From Magnetospirillum sp. (GTDB taxonomy: Bacteria > Pseudomonadota > Alphaproteobacteria > Rhodospirillales > Magnetospirillaceae): a stretch of DNA of 64,000 nt. Numbering within the stretch: position 1 is the stretch's first letter; each line of letters opens with the position of its first letter. The notes under the pieces were generated by a model, which was not told where the DNA came from, searched no databases, and saw only the letters and a program-made list of their open reading frames with translations. The position numbers and the translations under genes were made by a program. The stretch is from assembly GCA_024707145.1 (NCBI GenBank), contig JANQAI010000001.1, positions 2,501-66,500 of the forward strand, written 5' to 3'. Positions 1 through 12,066 of the stretch are shown here, piece by piece.

Positions 1-2262
<2,262 letters not shown>

Positions 2263-2346
2263 CTCCTACACAGCGGCAAGCCCGGACAACGAAACAAAAT
2301 ACAGCACGTGGGTATCACAAATCAGGAATGCTTCGTTTCCTTCGAC

Positions 2347-2464
2347 GACCAGGTGGTCATAGCGGGGGGCCTGCACCCGATCCCATCCCGAACTCGGCCG
2401 TGAAAACCCCCAGCGCCAATGGTACTGTGTCTTAAGGCACGGGAGAGTAGGTCGCTGCCTGGTC
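2347..2464 (+). rRNA. rrf: 5S ribosomal RNA
   Basis: About 118 nt with the 5S core (cccgatcccatcccgaactc near 2376-2395). Helix I closes between GACCAGG at 2347-2353 and CCTGGTC at 2458-2464, which fixes both ends. It follows the 23S gene after a spacer of about 85 bases without a tRNA, the usual rrn order. Confidence 0.95.
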
Positions 2465-2503
2465 TTCAAAGGAAACGATTAACCTATACACGACAAAGAC
2501 ACG

Positions 2504-2536
2504 AAACGGCGCCGGTAATCACCGGCGCCGTTTTCG
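2504..2536 (+). terminator. rho-independent terminator of the rRNA operon
   Basis: A 10-bp GC-rich stem (2507-2516 with 2521-2530, loop AATC) is preceded by AAA and followed by TTTT, 43 bases after the 5S gene. Confidence 0.85.
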
Positions 2537-2557
2537 GTTGTTCGCCTTAATCGCATG

Positions 2558-2592
2558 AAAAAAGCCGGCCTCCCCGTGGAAGGCCGGCTTTT
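2558..2592. terminator. bidirectional terminator between the rRNA operon and the minus-strand 57-aa gene
   Basis: The stem AGCCGGCCT (2563-2571) pairs with AGGCCGGCT (2581-2589). It has an A-run on the left and a T-run on the right, so it can work in both directions. It lies 16 bases past the stop of the minus-strand gene that ends at 2608. Confidence 0.8.
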
Positions 2593-2607
2593 CCTTTGCC
2601 CGAGGGC

Positions 2608-2781
2608 TCAGCCCAGGCTGGCCTTGACCTTGGCGATGGCGTCGCGGCTATAGAAATTGCACACGCCGCGCTTGGCCGCCGGTTCAAGGGCCAAGTCCTT
2701 TATCGCCTTCTTCACCTTGGCATCGGACACACCCAGTTCCTTGGCGATGTTGCCGGCGGAGATCAGATCCTGGTCAGCCAT
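2608..2781 (-). CDS. small helix-turn-helix-like protein (57 aa)
   Basis: This 57-residue protein starts MADQDLISAG and ends VKASLG. The run SAGNIAKELGVSDAKVKKAI reads like a MerR/excisionase-type winged helix-turn-helix, followed by a basic segment and a single Cys (KRGVCNFYSR). Function is unknown. It starts 25 bases downstream of the DHOD-like gene on the same strand and has its own terminator, so the two form a two-gene operon. It could be a DNA-binding regulator or a small partner of the flavoprotein. The start is the ATG at 2781, preceded on the coding strand by a GAGAGGG-type site. Confidence 0.75.
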   Translation of the reverse strand: MADQDLISAGNIAKELGVSDAKVKKAIKDLALEPAAKRGVCNFYSRDAIAKVKASLG

Positions 2782-2806
2782 TGTTGTCTTTCCCTCTCTG
2801 GTTGGG

Positions 2807-3796
2807 TCAGGCGACGTATTTGCCGCCGCGCAGGATGCGGATGTAGTTCACCCGGTCGAAGGCGGTCTGGTCGGCCACCTTGCCCCGGCTCATGGAGCCG
2901 CGCAGTTGGGACAGCGACTGCACCTCGCGCTCGGCCAGGTCGGCCACCATGCCGTCGTGCAGCGCCTTCATGTAGTCGATGCCGTGGCGCAGCAGGGCCG
3001 AGGCGGTCATCACCACGTCGGCACCGGCGAACAGGTACTTGATCACCTCGGCCGCGCTCTGCACCCCCGAGGTGGCGGCCAGCGAGCCCTTGACCTTGCC
3101 ATACAGCGCACCGATCCACAGCAGGGGCAGGCGGATTTCGCCCCGGTTGCTGAGCTTGAGGTCGCGCACCAGGGTCAGGTTCTCCAGGTCGATGTCGGGC
3201 TGGTAGAAGCGGTTGAACAGCACGAAGCCGTCGGCGCCGGCCTTGTCCAGGGTCTGCACCATGGTGCCGGGCGAGCTGAAATAGGGGCTGAGCTTGATGG
3301 CCACCGGGATGGACACCGTCTGCTTCACCGCCTTGAGGATCTCCACATGGCGGGCTTCGACCTCGGCGCCGGACAGGGTCAGGTCGGTGGGCAGGAAGAA
3401 GACGTTGAGCTCGATGGCGCTGGCGCCGGCCTGTTCGATCTGCTTGGCGTAGTCGATCCAGCCGGTGCGGCTGGTGCCGTTCAGGCTGGCGATCACCGGC
3501 ATGTCCACGGCGGTGCGGGCCTTGCGGATCAGCTCCAGGTAATTCTTCGGCCCGGCATTCTCGGCCAGATGGTCGGGGAAATAGGTCAACGCCTCGGCGT
3601 CGGCCAGGGCGACCAGATGCTCGATCTCCTCCAGCTCGCTTTCGATGTCCTCCTGGAAGATGGAGGGCAGCACGATGGCGGCGGCGCCGTTGTCCTCGAG
3701 CTTACGGATGTTGCCCACGTCCAGTCCGAGGGGACAGGCGGAAACCACCAGCGGGTTCTTCAGGGAAAGGCCGAGGTAACGCGTGGTCAGGTCCAT
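2807..3796 (-). CDS. dihydroorotate dehydrogenase-like flavoprotein
   Basis: A 329-aa FMN TIM-barrel protein of the DHOD-like family, which is distinct from biosynthetic PyrD. Visible segments are KNPLVVSACPLGLDV near the N-terminus, the phosphate-loop-like GVQSAAEVIKYLFAGADVVM near residue 265, and SLNGTS and AIKLSPYFS inside the barrel. Relatives are often found beside pyruvate:ferredoxin oxidoreductases; none is present here. The start at 3796 is supported by AGGAGAC just upstream. An open frame extends further upstream but is not conserved-looking. The substrate is unknown; pyrimidine synthesis is not implied. Confidence 0.85.
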   Translation of the reverse strand: MDLTTRYLGLSLKNPLVVSACPLGLDVGNIRKLEDNGAAAIVLPSIFQEDIESELEEIEHLVALADAEALTYFPDHLAENAGPKNYLELIRKARTAVDMPVIASLNGTSRTGWIDYAKQIEQAGASAIELNVFFLPTDLTLSGAEVEARHVEILKAVKQTVSIPVAIKLSPYFSSPGTMVQTLDKAGADGFVLFNRFYQPDIDLENLTLVRDLKLSNRGEIRLPLLWIGALYGKVKGSLAATSGVQSAAEVIKYLFAGADVVMTASALLRHGIDYMKALHDGMVADLAEREVQSLSQLRGSMSRGKVADQTAFDRVNYIRILRGGKYVA

Positions 3797-3952
3797 GGAA
3801 GTCTCCTGTGGTGGGGTACCAAGGCAACGTGGCACGAGACTAGCCCCGCTTCGACGGTCAGGCAAGGCTTGGGCAGGAATGTCGGGTTTGCGCCAAAAAT
3901 AGGCATAATCCGCTGGCCCGGCCTTTGCTTGCCCCGGGGGCGGAGGTTTCCC

Positions 3953-5294
3953 ATGAAGACGCATCTCGACTGGTCGGCCTACGACACCTACGGCATCGGC
4001 GACGCTTTTTCCGGCGTGCCCATTACCGGCGGCAACTACGCCAAGGCGGTGGCGGTGTGCATGCACAACCGTGAATGCCAGCGCGAGGGGCGCGGCGTCA
4101 TGTGCCCCAGCTTCCGCATCACCTGCGACCCCGCCCATTCCACCGAGGCCCGCGTCGCCGCCTTCAAGGCGGCGCTCAACGGCGATCTGGGGCCGTCGCC
4201 CTTCACCGGGCCGGAACTGGCAGCCTCGCTGGACCTGTGCGTGCTGTGCAAGGGCTGCAAGAAGGAATGCCCCAGCGCCGTGGACATGACCCTGATCAAG
4301 ACCGAGTTCCTGGCCCAGCGGAACGACCTGATGGGGGTAAGGCGCCGTTCGCGCCTGCTGGGTGGATTGCCGGCCTGGGTGGGGCATTGGCACCGGCCGG
4401 TGCGTGCCCTGGTGCGTTGGCGTAACCGCTCGCCCTTACTGCGCAAGGCGGCGGAAAAATTCCTCGGTCTGGCGGCGCGCCGGCGCATTCCCGTCCCGGC
4501 CGCCGCTTCCTTCCGGCCGCCGGCCCCTACCCCCGCCGGCAGTCGGGGCCAGGTGGTACTGTTCGTGGACACCTTCGCCCATCATTTCGAGCCCGAGATC
4601 GCCGAAGCCGCGCTGGAGGTGCTGAAGGCCGCCGGCTACGGCGTCACCGTGGCGCGCCCGGCATCCGGCGATTCCGAGCCCGACCGCTCGCTGTGCTGCG
4701 GCCGCACCTACCTGTCCACCGGCCAGGTGGAGAAGGCCCGTGCCGAGGCTCGCCGGGTGCTGGCCGCCCTGGCCCCTGCCTTGGAGGCGGGCATCCCTAT
4801 CATCGGGTTGGAGCCGTCGTGTCTGCTGTCCATGCGCGACGAGTTCTATTCCCTCGGCCTGGGCGCCGAGGTGGCGCGGCTGGGCAAGCAGATCTTCCTG
4901 CTGGAGGAGTTCCTGGCCCGCGAGTCCCACCGGGGTCTGACCCTGCCGCTGAAGCCGCTGCCGTGCAAGGCGCTGATCCATGGCCATTGCCACCAGAAGG
5001 CGTTCGGCACCATGAAATCCATGCGCAAGGTGCTGGGCTGGATCCCGGATTTCCAGTTCGAGCCTGATCGAGTCGTCGTGCTGCGGCATGGCCGGCGCCT
5101 TCGGGCTGGAGGTGGAGCATTACGACGCCTCCCAGGCCATGGCCGAGCTGTCGCTGCTGCCCACCGTGCGGGCGGCCGCGCCGGACACCGCCATCGTCGC
5201 CAACGGCTTCTCCTGCCGCCACCAGATCGAGGACGGGGCAGGGCGCAAGCCGGTTCACATCGCCGTGCTGCTGCGTCAGGCGCTGGCGGGGTAG
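3953..5294 (+). CDS. (Fe-S)-binding oxidoreductase, GlpC / D-lactate-dehydrogenase C-terminal type, one frame break
   Basis: Resembles the Fe-S half of FAD-linked D-2-hydroxyacid dehydrogenases (YdiJ-like) without the FAD domain. Cysteines at 36, 42 and 51 in a NRECQREGRGVMCPSF segment precede a CxxCxxCxxxC ferredoxin motif at 96-106. Two CCG motifs follow, LCCGRTY near residue 250 and SSCCGMAGAF near 380, typical of heterodisulfide-reductase-like domains. The start has GGAGG six bases before the ATG. An extra C at 5063-5064 (GAGCCTGATC for GAGCTGATC) breaks the frame; removing it gives 446 aa with an intact CCG motif, so the break is probably a sequence error. The electron donor is unknown. 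Confidence 0.82.
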
Positions 5295-5355
5295 GGGTGG
5301 TGAAAACGGCGCGCCGAGAGAACATTTGTAAGGAAGTGGTGCACGCGAGGCGACA

Positions 5356-5661
5356 ATGACGCCCACCCTTCCGCTGGCCATGATGATCCTGGCGGCATCG
5401 CCGGTCCTGGCGACCGAGGGCGATGCCTATGTAGCCGCCAAGACGCTGGAGGTGGAGATCATGCGAATGCGCCTCGCGGCCGCCCCACCCAATCCGGCGC
5501 TGAGCGCCGCCATGCAGGACGTGGACGATCTGCTGCGCCGCGTGCGGCAGGGAGGGCCGGGCGAGAGCGAAGCCCTGCGCGCCCCGCTGGATGCGGCCCT
5601 GGCCCGCCTGGAGTTGGAACTGGCCATGGCCGCTTCCGCTCCCAGTGGAACCGGCCCCTAG
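5356..5661 (+). CDS. small secreted protein, unknown function
   Basis: A 101-aa protein with a hydrophobic N-terminus (LPLAMMILAASPVLA) resembling a signal peptide cut after ALA-type residues. The rest is helical and rich in Ala, Leu, Arg and Glu (DVDDLLRRVRQ, ALARLELELAM), suggesting a short periplasmic coiled coil. GAGG lies six bases before the ATG. It converges with tonB and their stop codons overlap. No family was recognised. Confidence 0.55.
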   Translation: MTPTLPLAMMILAASPVLATEGDAYVAAKTLEVEIMRMRLAAAPPNPALSAAMQDVDDLLRRVRQGGPGESEALRAPLDAALARLELELAMAASAPSGTGP

Positions 5662-6376
5662 CGGAACTGGAACGGAATCTCGAAGGTCAGCATGTCCATC
5701 GGCAGGTCGGCGGGCGGGAGCGGAAAGGGAGACGCCCGCTTGACCGCGTCCAGGGCGATGCGGTCCAGCAGGCCGCTGCCGCTACTCGCGCTGATTTCCA
5801 CCGCCTGCAGGCTGCCGTCCGCCCCCAGGGTGAAGTGCAGGCGGGCGGTGCCGGCAAAGGGCACCCTCTCGGGGCGGAAGCGCATGATGCGGCTCCACAG
5901 CAGGCGCACATAGTCGTCGCGCTCGGCGGCTCGGCCGGCCGGGCCTCCCACCGCCACTGGCGGGGCCGCCTGCGTCGTCGCCGGTTCGGCGACGGGAGCG
6001 TTGCTTTCGGTGAGCAAGGGCTGCTGGGCGGCGGTCTCCACGGCCGCAGGGGCGCTGATCGTCGCAGCCGCCACCGGGGCCGGTTTGGCCGGCAGCGGTT
6101 TGGGGGGCCGGCTTCGGCGGTGCCGGCGGGGCGATGGTTTTGGCGGGCTGCGGTTCTGGCGACGGTTCCGGCGGCGACGGTGGCTCGGGGGAGGGGGGCG
6201 GCAGCACCAGGCTCCACCGACAGGGCGCCATCGCCCGGATCGTGGGGCAGCGATGCCGGGGCAAGCAGCCAGGCGGCCATCAGCGCCCCGTGCAGCAGTG
6301 CCGACAGCGCCAGGGCGGGGTGCCGCCGCAGGGTGGGAAGGCTGATGGCGTCACGGGGCATGGCGATGGCGATCAT
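5658..6376 (-). CDS. tonB: TonB energy-transducing protein, two frame breaks in G/C runs
   Basis: Transfers proton-motive energy from the inner membrane to TonB-dependent receptors. The pieces are an N-terminal membrane helix (ALALSALLHGALMAAWLLA), a periplasmic Pro-rich linker (PPSPEPPSPPEPSPEP then PPAPPKPAP), and a C-terminal TonB domain ending FEIPFQFR. They lie in three reading frames; breaks fall in six-G runs at 6193-6198 and 6102-6107. Removing one base from each gives 238 aa, a normal TonB length. The gene is 54 bases downstream of the copper-type receptor, so it looks dedicated to it. No exbB/exbD is in the window. Confidence 0.85.
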
Positions 6377-6430
6377 GCGGTCACCCGATTGAAAAGAGGC
6401 TCCGGGCCCAAGGCCCGGAGCCGTTCCTGG

Positions 6431-8590
6431 TCAGAACTTCACCGTCACGCCGGCCAGATAGGTCCGGCCCATGCCGTAGACATTGGGGGCATCCGGCTTG
6501 AGGCCGCGGGTGGTGAGGTCGGTGCCGCCCAGCGGCTCGTGGTAGCGCTTGTCCAGCACGTTATCGATGCCCGCGCTGAGGACGAGGTTGTCCCATTCAT
6601 AGGCGGTGCGCAGGTTCAGCAGGGCATAGGCCGGCGTGGTGTTTTCCCGCCGGTTGCCGGAGACGAAGTCCTTGCTGTCCACCAATTGCAGGCTCGACGC
6701 CGCTGGACCAGCCGCCCAACTGGTGGTCCACCCCCAGGCGGGCATTCAGCGGCATGATGTTGTACAGGTTGTCGCCGGTATCGAGGTTGCGGCCGCGCAC
6801 CCAGGACAGGCTGCCCTTGAACACCGCCCGGCCCAGGCTGATGTCGTCCATCAGCTCGCGGTTGCCGGAGATGTCCACGCCGAACAGCTCCGCATCGTGG
6901 TTGGCGAAGCGGTACAGGCCATAGCCGGCCAGGGTGCCGGTGTAGTTCGCCACCAGATCGGCGTCGATGTAGTCCTGCACGTAGGTGTAATAGGGGCTGA
7001 CCTTGAAGCCCCAGGTCTTCTTGGCGGCGTCGTGCCAGTCGGCCGCGACGCTGACGGTGTTGGCGATCTCGGGCTTCAGGTTCACGTCGCCGATATAGCC
7101 GTTGCCGTCGCCGAACCAGGTATTCATGCTCGACGCCATGCTGTTGGTGGACCAGGCATACCGCTCGTACAGATTGGGCGAGCGGGTCTTGCGCGCGTAG
7201 CCCGCCTCGTAGGAGGCGGTCTTGTCGTGGTCGTAGCGGAGCAGGGCGGTCAGGTCGAAATTGACGTCGGTCTGCGAGCGGTCCTTGGCATTGAAGGCGG
7301 CGGCGTCGGGGCCGTACATCATGCCGCCGTTGTAGCCCTGCACCTCGCCGGTATTCATCCAGACGGTGTCGTTGCGGATGCCCAACTGGCTGCTCCACTT
7401 CTCGGTCCAGCGGGCATCCCATTCGGCGAAGGTGCCGATACGGTTGCGCTGGCCGTCGTGGATGTTGAAGAAGTTGTTGGGCCCCATCATGCCCACCGTC
7501 TGGGTCACCGGTGGCCACCAGTCGTCCAGGGTGTAGCGCTGGAATTCGTTGCCCACCCGCAGGGTGTCGCGCGGGTTCAACGGCAGCTCGGCCTTGAGGT
7601 TGTAGCCGAACTCGTCGGACTCGGTGTTCATGGGCATGGTGTTCGCGCTCTTCACCTTGCCCAGGAAATCCATCTCGTGCTCGACGCCGCGCCAATAGGC
7701 GTTGGCGTCCAGCTTGCCCCAGCCGAACTGGCCGGCATAGCGGCCGTTGAGGAACTTGCTGGAGTTCTCGGTTAGGTCCATGCGCTGGTTGGGGAAGCCT
7801 TCATAGGGCGAGAACTGCCAACCGCCCTGCAGTTCCACCAGATGGCCGTCGCGGCGGCCGGCCAGACTGACGGTGTGGTCCTCGATCTGGTACAGGCTGG
7901 TCTGCACCGGCGCGCCGTCGCCGCCCCGGTGGTAGTCGCCGGCCCGGGTCCATGAACCGGAATACTTGGCGCTGGCGTTGGCGGTGGCGGCGGTGACCTC
8001 GCCGCCGGTGCTGATGGCGTGGTTGTTGCTGCTGTAGCCGGCCGACAGCCGACCGGTGGTGAGCAGATCCTGTCCCGGCGCGGCGAATTTGGGCTCGGGG
8101 CTGTCCACCTTGATGGTGCCGCCGATGCTGTCGCCGCCGGCACTGACCGGGGTGATGCCGGACAGCACCTCGATGGCGCCCACCTGATCGGGGGCGATGT
8201 AGGAGAGCGGCGGGTTCATGTGGTTGGGGCAGGCCGCGGTGATGGGCATGCCGTCCACCTCCACCTTCAGACGGTCGTCGGCCAGGCCGCGCACCGCCGG
8301 CAGGCTGGAGGCGCCGCCGCCGCTGTAGAGGCTGACGCCGGGAATGTCCTTCAGCAGGCCGGCGGTGTCGCCCGACGCCTTCCGTTTGGAGGACAGTTCG
8401 GAGGCGTCGAGGACGGTGCGCCCCAGGGGGCGGCTTCGCTGCTGTCCGGCGCGTCGGCATCCACCGGCACCGGCGGCAGTTCGATGGCGGACTGGGCCAG
8501 CGCCGCCGACGGCAGGGCGAGGGCAAGGGCGAACAGGGCGCACGAGGGTTTGCGCAGGCGGCTGGGCCTGTGATGGGCATGAAATGGCAT
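6431..8590 (-). CDS. TonB-dependent copper receptor, OprC-like, two frame breaks
   Basis: An outer-membrane beta-barrel with an N-terminal plug (DIPGVSLYSGGGASSLPAVRG) and a C-terminal TYLAGVTVKF ending in Phe. OprC binds copper through CxxxM and HxM; here CPNHM occurs near residue 120 in ITAACPNHMNPPLSYIA and HEM near 304 (VEHEMDF). The signal peptide is MPFHAHHRPSR... ending LPSAALAQ. Frame breaks are one missing base at the G5 run 8426-8430 and one extra base at 6691-6692 (GAGCCTG for GAGCTG). Correcting both gives 719 aa, normal for the family. It sits between a DUF2946 gene and tonB. Confidence 0.85.
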
Positions 8591-8679
8591 AGATCGATCC
8601 CCACGGCCAAGGCGGCAAGCCTTGGGCGTAATCCAACGACGGCCGCGTTGCGGCGGCCAGGTTCAAGCTGTCGGGTGGA

Positions 8680-9108
8680 TCAGGCGGCCGGGGGCGCGCG
8701 GGGGAAAGCCAGCCGCAGCGGCCGCGCCACCCGCGCCGGTTCGGCGTCGGCGAGCGGGGCGCGGGGCAGGGGCTGGACAAAGGGAACCGGCAGCGGCACC
8801 GCTAGCGGGGTCAGCACGGCGCCATGGGAGAACGGCAGGCAGGCGCCGCAGAACCCGTTCTCGCCGGCATGGTCGGGGGAGACCGGAGTGCCGTTGCGGT
8901 CGATGACCGCCATGCCGCCTGCGGTGCAGACGATCAGATGGTCATCGGAAAGCGAGGGAACGGCGGCCTGGGCGGGCAGGGCGCCGCCGGCCACCACGTT
9001 GAACAGCAGCAGGACCAGGCCCATCCATGCCGACAACGTACGGCGGCGCCGTCCCAAGGACGGGTCGCTGGCGGTGTCGTAGCACTTTTGGCGTATGGCC
9101 CCACGCAT
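8680..9108 (-). CDS. DUF2946-like protein of a copper-uptake operon
   Basis: About 142 aa. A membrane or signal segment (WMGLVLLLFNVVAGGALPAQA) is followed by IVCTAGGMAVIDRNG and a FCGACLPF motif, matching DUF2946 proteins, which often accompany copper TonB receptors. The CxxC may bind metal. It is the first gene of the operon leading to the receptor and tonB. The start is uncertain: an in-frame ATG at 9129 would add seven residues. Confidence 0.65.
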   Translation of the reverse strand: MRGAIRQKCYDTASDPSLGRRRRTLSAWMGLVLLLFNVVAGGALPAQAAVPSLSDDHLIVCTAGGMAVIDRNGTPVSPDHAGENGFCGACLPFSHGAVLTPLAVPLPVPFVQPLPRAPLADAEPARVARPLRLAFPRAPPAA

Positions 9109-9117
9109 GATGGTGAA

Positions 9118-9139
9118 CCATGGGGCCAAGACCCCATGG
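9118..9139. promoter_or_regulatory. 8-bp inverted repeat before the copper receptor operon
   Basis: CCATGGGG at 9118-9125 is repeated in inverse at 9132-9139 with a six-base spacer. It sits at the front of the DUF2946-receptor-tonB operon and downstream of the DUF1489 start region, so it could be an operator. The function is inferred from position only. Confidence 0.25.
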
Positions 9140-9150
9140 AGTCAATTGAC

Positions 9151-9558
9151 TTAGAGCAAGCCGAGACGCCGCAATTCCTCGGCCATCTCGGGCGGCGGCT
9201 CGCTCTCGCCCGGCCGGCGGTCGGTGGGGGCGTCCTCGGGCTTGAGGTAGCGCCAGCCCTGGAACGGCTTGGTGGGGCGCGCGTGCACCTCCACCACTTC
9301 GGGATCCAGGGTCAGGCGGCAGCGCGGCCGGCCTTCGTCGTCGTGTTCGGTCGCCACCGCCAGGATGCGCTGGCGGGCGCAGAGCTGGCCCTTGATCACC
9401 CAGTAGAGGGAGCCGCCCCCGGTCAGCTCCTCGACCCGCTTGGGCACCATGCGGGTCAGGTGGAAGAGGTGGCCGTGGCTGCGCAGGCGTTCGGCCTGGA
9501 AGTCCTTCAGCATGGCGATGCCGTCGCAGCCGACGGCGAGCTTGATCAGGTGAATCAC
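9151..9558 (-). CDS. DUF1489 family protein
   Basis: A 135-aa cytoplasmic protein of an alphaproteobacterial family of unknown function. Family-typical segments are IHLIKLAVGCD at the start, LTRMVPKRVEELTGGGSLYW and VIKGQLCARQRILAV in the middle, and ARPTKPFQGWRYL near the end. The length fits the family. Confidence 0.85.
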   Translation of the reverse strand: MIHLIKLAVGCDGIAMLKDFQAERLRSHGHLFHLTRMVPKRVEELTGGGSLYWVIKGQLCARQRILAVATEHDDEGRPRCRLTLDPEVVEVHARPTKPFQGWRYLKPEDAPTDRRPGESEPPPEMAEELRRLGLL

Positions 9559-9640
9559 CGGATGGTCGGGCCCGTTGGTTGTAATTGCAGATCCGAAGTC
9601 ATACCTCGATAGAGGTTTATCCTATTCCAGGAGGAATGGC

Positions 9641-9847
9641 ATGATGAAGACCTTTGCCGCTTTCGGCATGCTCGTCCTGCTTGCCGGCTGTGCCGGCCGG
9701 AATGAGCCGGAAGGTTCGTTCCTCAACCCGGTCTGCATGCCGGATGGTTCGGTGGCGTGGCGCCAGCTTTCCAACGACAAGGGCGAGTACACCACGCCCA
9801 TCGCCACCAAGGCAAACTGTCCCTGGAACAAGACCGCGGCGCGATGA
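9641..9847 (+). CDS. small lipoprotein, unknown function
   Basis: A 68-aa protein with a lipoprotein signal (MMKTFAAFGMLVLLAGCAG, lipobox LAGC). The mature part has two more cysteines (NPVCMPDG and KANCPWNK) that could form a disulfide. An AGGAGG site at 9629-9634 fixes the start; an upstream in-frame start has no such site. No family was recognised. Confidence 0.7.
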   Translation: MMKTFAAFGMLVLLAGCAGRNEPEGSFLNPVCMPDGSVAWRQLSNDKGEYTTPIATKANCPWNKTAAR

Positions 9848-9957
9848 CCGTCGGCCGGGGCCGAGGGGGCGCCACGCCCCCTGTTCCCACCATGGCCGCG
9901 AACGGGACCGCATCGTTCCCTTGACGGCTTCGGCCCGGGTGGCCGATATGCTTGGTC

Positions 9958-11980
9958 ATGACCTCTCCACCGAAAAGCCTGTTCTCGTACCCGCGCCACC
10001 GCGACCTGCGCCCGGCGCCGTTCCTGCCCACCACGCATGCCGGGATGGAGGCGTTGGGCTGGGATTCCTGCGACGTGGTGCTGGTGACCGGCGACGCCTA
10101 TATCGACCATCCCAGCTTCGGCATGGCCATCGTTGGCCGCCTGCTGGAGGCGCAAGGCTTCCGCGTCGGCATCATCTCCCAGCCCGACTGGCACGGGCCC
10201 GAGCCGTTCCGGGCGCTGGGGCGGCCCAACCTGTTCTGGGGGGTCACCGGCGGCAACATGGATTCCATGGTCAACCGCTACACCTCGGACCGCAGGATTC
10301 GCTCGGACGACGCCTATACACCGGGTGGCGAGGGCGGCCGGCGGCCCGACCGCGCGCTGCTGGTCTACGCCCAGCGCTGCCGCGAGGCATTCAAGGACGT
10401 CCCCATCGTGCTGGGCGGCATCGAGGCCAGCCTTCGCCGCATCGCCCATTACGATTACTGGTCGGACAAGGTGCGCCGCTCGGTGCTGGTGGACGCCAAG
10501 GCCGACATCCTGCTGTACGGCAATGCCGAGCGCGCCCTGGTGGACCTGGTCCACCGGGTGGCGGCCGGCGAGAGCCCGCGCGGCATGCACGACATCCGGG
10601 GCGTGGCGGTGATCCGCGACCGCGTGCCCGACGACTGGGCGGTGGCCGATTGGAGCGACCCCGAGCCGGCCGAACTGCCCCGCGCCAAGGGCGAGAAGGC
10701 GGTGGTGCGCCTGCCGTCCTATGAACGGGTATCGGCGGATCCGGTGCTCTATGGCCACGCCTCGCGCATCCTCCATCAGGAGGCTAATCCCGGCAACGCC
10801 CGCGCCCTGGTGCAGCGCCACGGCGACAAGGAGGTGTGGCTGAGCCCGCCGCCCATCCCGTTGACCACGGCCGAGATGGACGGCGTCTACGACCTGCCTT
10901 ACGCCCGCGCGCCGCACCCGTCCTATGGCGAGGCCAAGATTCCCGCGTGGGAGATGATCCGCTTCTCGGTCAACATCATGCGCGGCTGTTTCGGCGGCTG
11001 CTCGTTCTGCTCCATCACCGAGCACGAAGGGCGCGTCATCCAGAGCCGGTCGGAAGCCTCGATCCTGAAGGAGATCGAGGCCATCCGCGACAAGACCAAA
11101 GGTTTCACCGGCACCATCTCGGACCTGGGCGGCCCCACCGCCAACATGTGGCGGCTGAACTGCAAGGACCCGGAAATCCAGGCGGTGTGCCGCCGGCCAA
11201 GCTGCGTCTATCCCGACATCTGTAAGAATCTGGAAACCAACCACGACCCGCTGATCGCGCTCTATCGCAAGGCGCGCGCGGTCAAGGGGGTGAAGCGCAT
11301 CTCCATCGGCTCGGGCGTGCGCTACGACCTGGCGGTGAAGAGCCCGGCCTACGTCAAGGAACTGGTGGCCCACCATGTCGGCGGCTATCTGAAGATCGCC
11401 CCCGAGCACACCGAGGACGGCCCGCTGTCCAAGATGATGAAGCCGGGCATGGGCGCCTATGACCGCTTCAAGCAATTGTTCGAGCAGGCGGCGCGCGAGG
11501 CGGGCAAGAAATACTACCTGATCCCCTATTTCATCGCCGCCCATCCCGGCACCACCGACCGCGACATGATGAACCTGGCCCTGTGGCTGAAGGAAAACGG
11601 CTTCAAGGCCGACCAGGTGCAGACCTTCCTGCCGTCGCCCATGTCGCTGTCCACCGCCATGTACCATTCCGGCCGCAACCCGCTGGCCCCGATCCGGCGC
11701 CAGGGCGGCGAGGTGGTGTTCTCGGCGCGGGGCGAGCGGCAGCGCCGCTTGCACAAGGCGTTCCTGCGCTATCACGACCCGGAGAACTGGCCCCTCCTGC
11801 GCGACGCCCTGAAGGCCATGGGGCGGGCCGACCTGATCGGCCCGGGCCGGCACCAGCCTGGTGCCGGCGCACCAGCCGGCGGGCAAGGGGGCGCCTCAGG
11901 GCAAGGGCAAGCCGTTCATGACCCAGCATACGCGGCCGGCCGTGGGAGCGCCGCGCACCGGGGCGCGGCGGGGACGCTGA
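9958..11980 (+). CDS. YgiQ family radical SAM protein, one frame break near the end
   Basis: Radical SAM enzyme of the YgiQ family, substrate unknown. The N-terminal domain begins [20 protein letters not shown]. The CxxxCxxC cluster motif is CFGGCSFC near residue 344, followed by [14 protein letters not shown] and [12 protein letters not shown]. An extra C at 11857-11858 (CAGCCTGGTG for CAGCTGGTG) shifts the frame; removing it restores [15 protein letters not shown] and a stop at 11978-11980, giving 673 aa. Uncorrected, the frame runs on into the next gene and makes a false fusion. A TTG at 9952 is a less likely start than the ATG at 9958. Confidence 0.88.
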
Positions 11981-12066
11981 GCGGGCCATCTGCAGGAGCT
12001 GGTTCCGGCGGAAACATCCGGTGGCTTCGGCGTGTTGCCCATTTGGCAATCGCGTGGAGGTCGGCC

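Noticed and set aside
2657-5359. A 900-codon plus-strand open frame
   Set aside because: Its first 430 codons are antisense to the DHOD-like gene, and only the part from 3953 has homology. The true gene starts at 3953 and changes frame at 5063.
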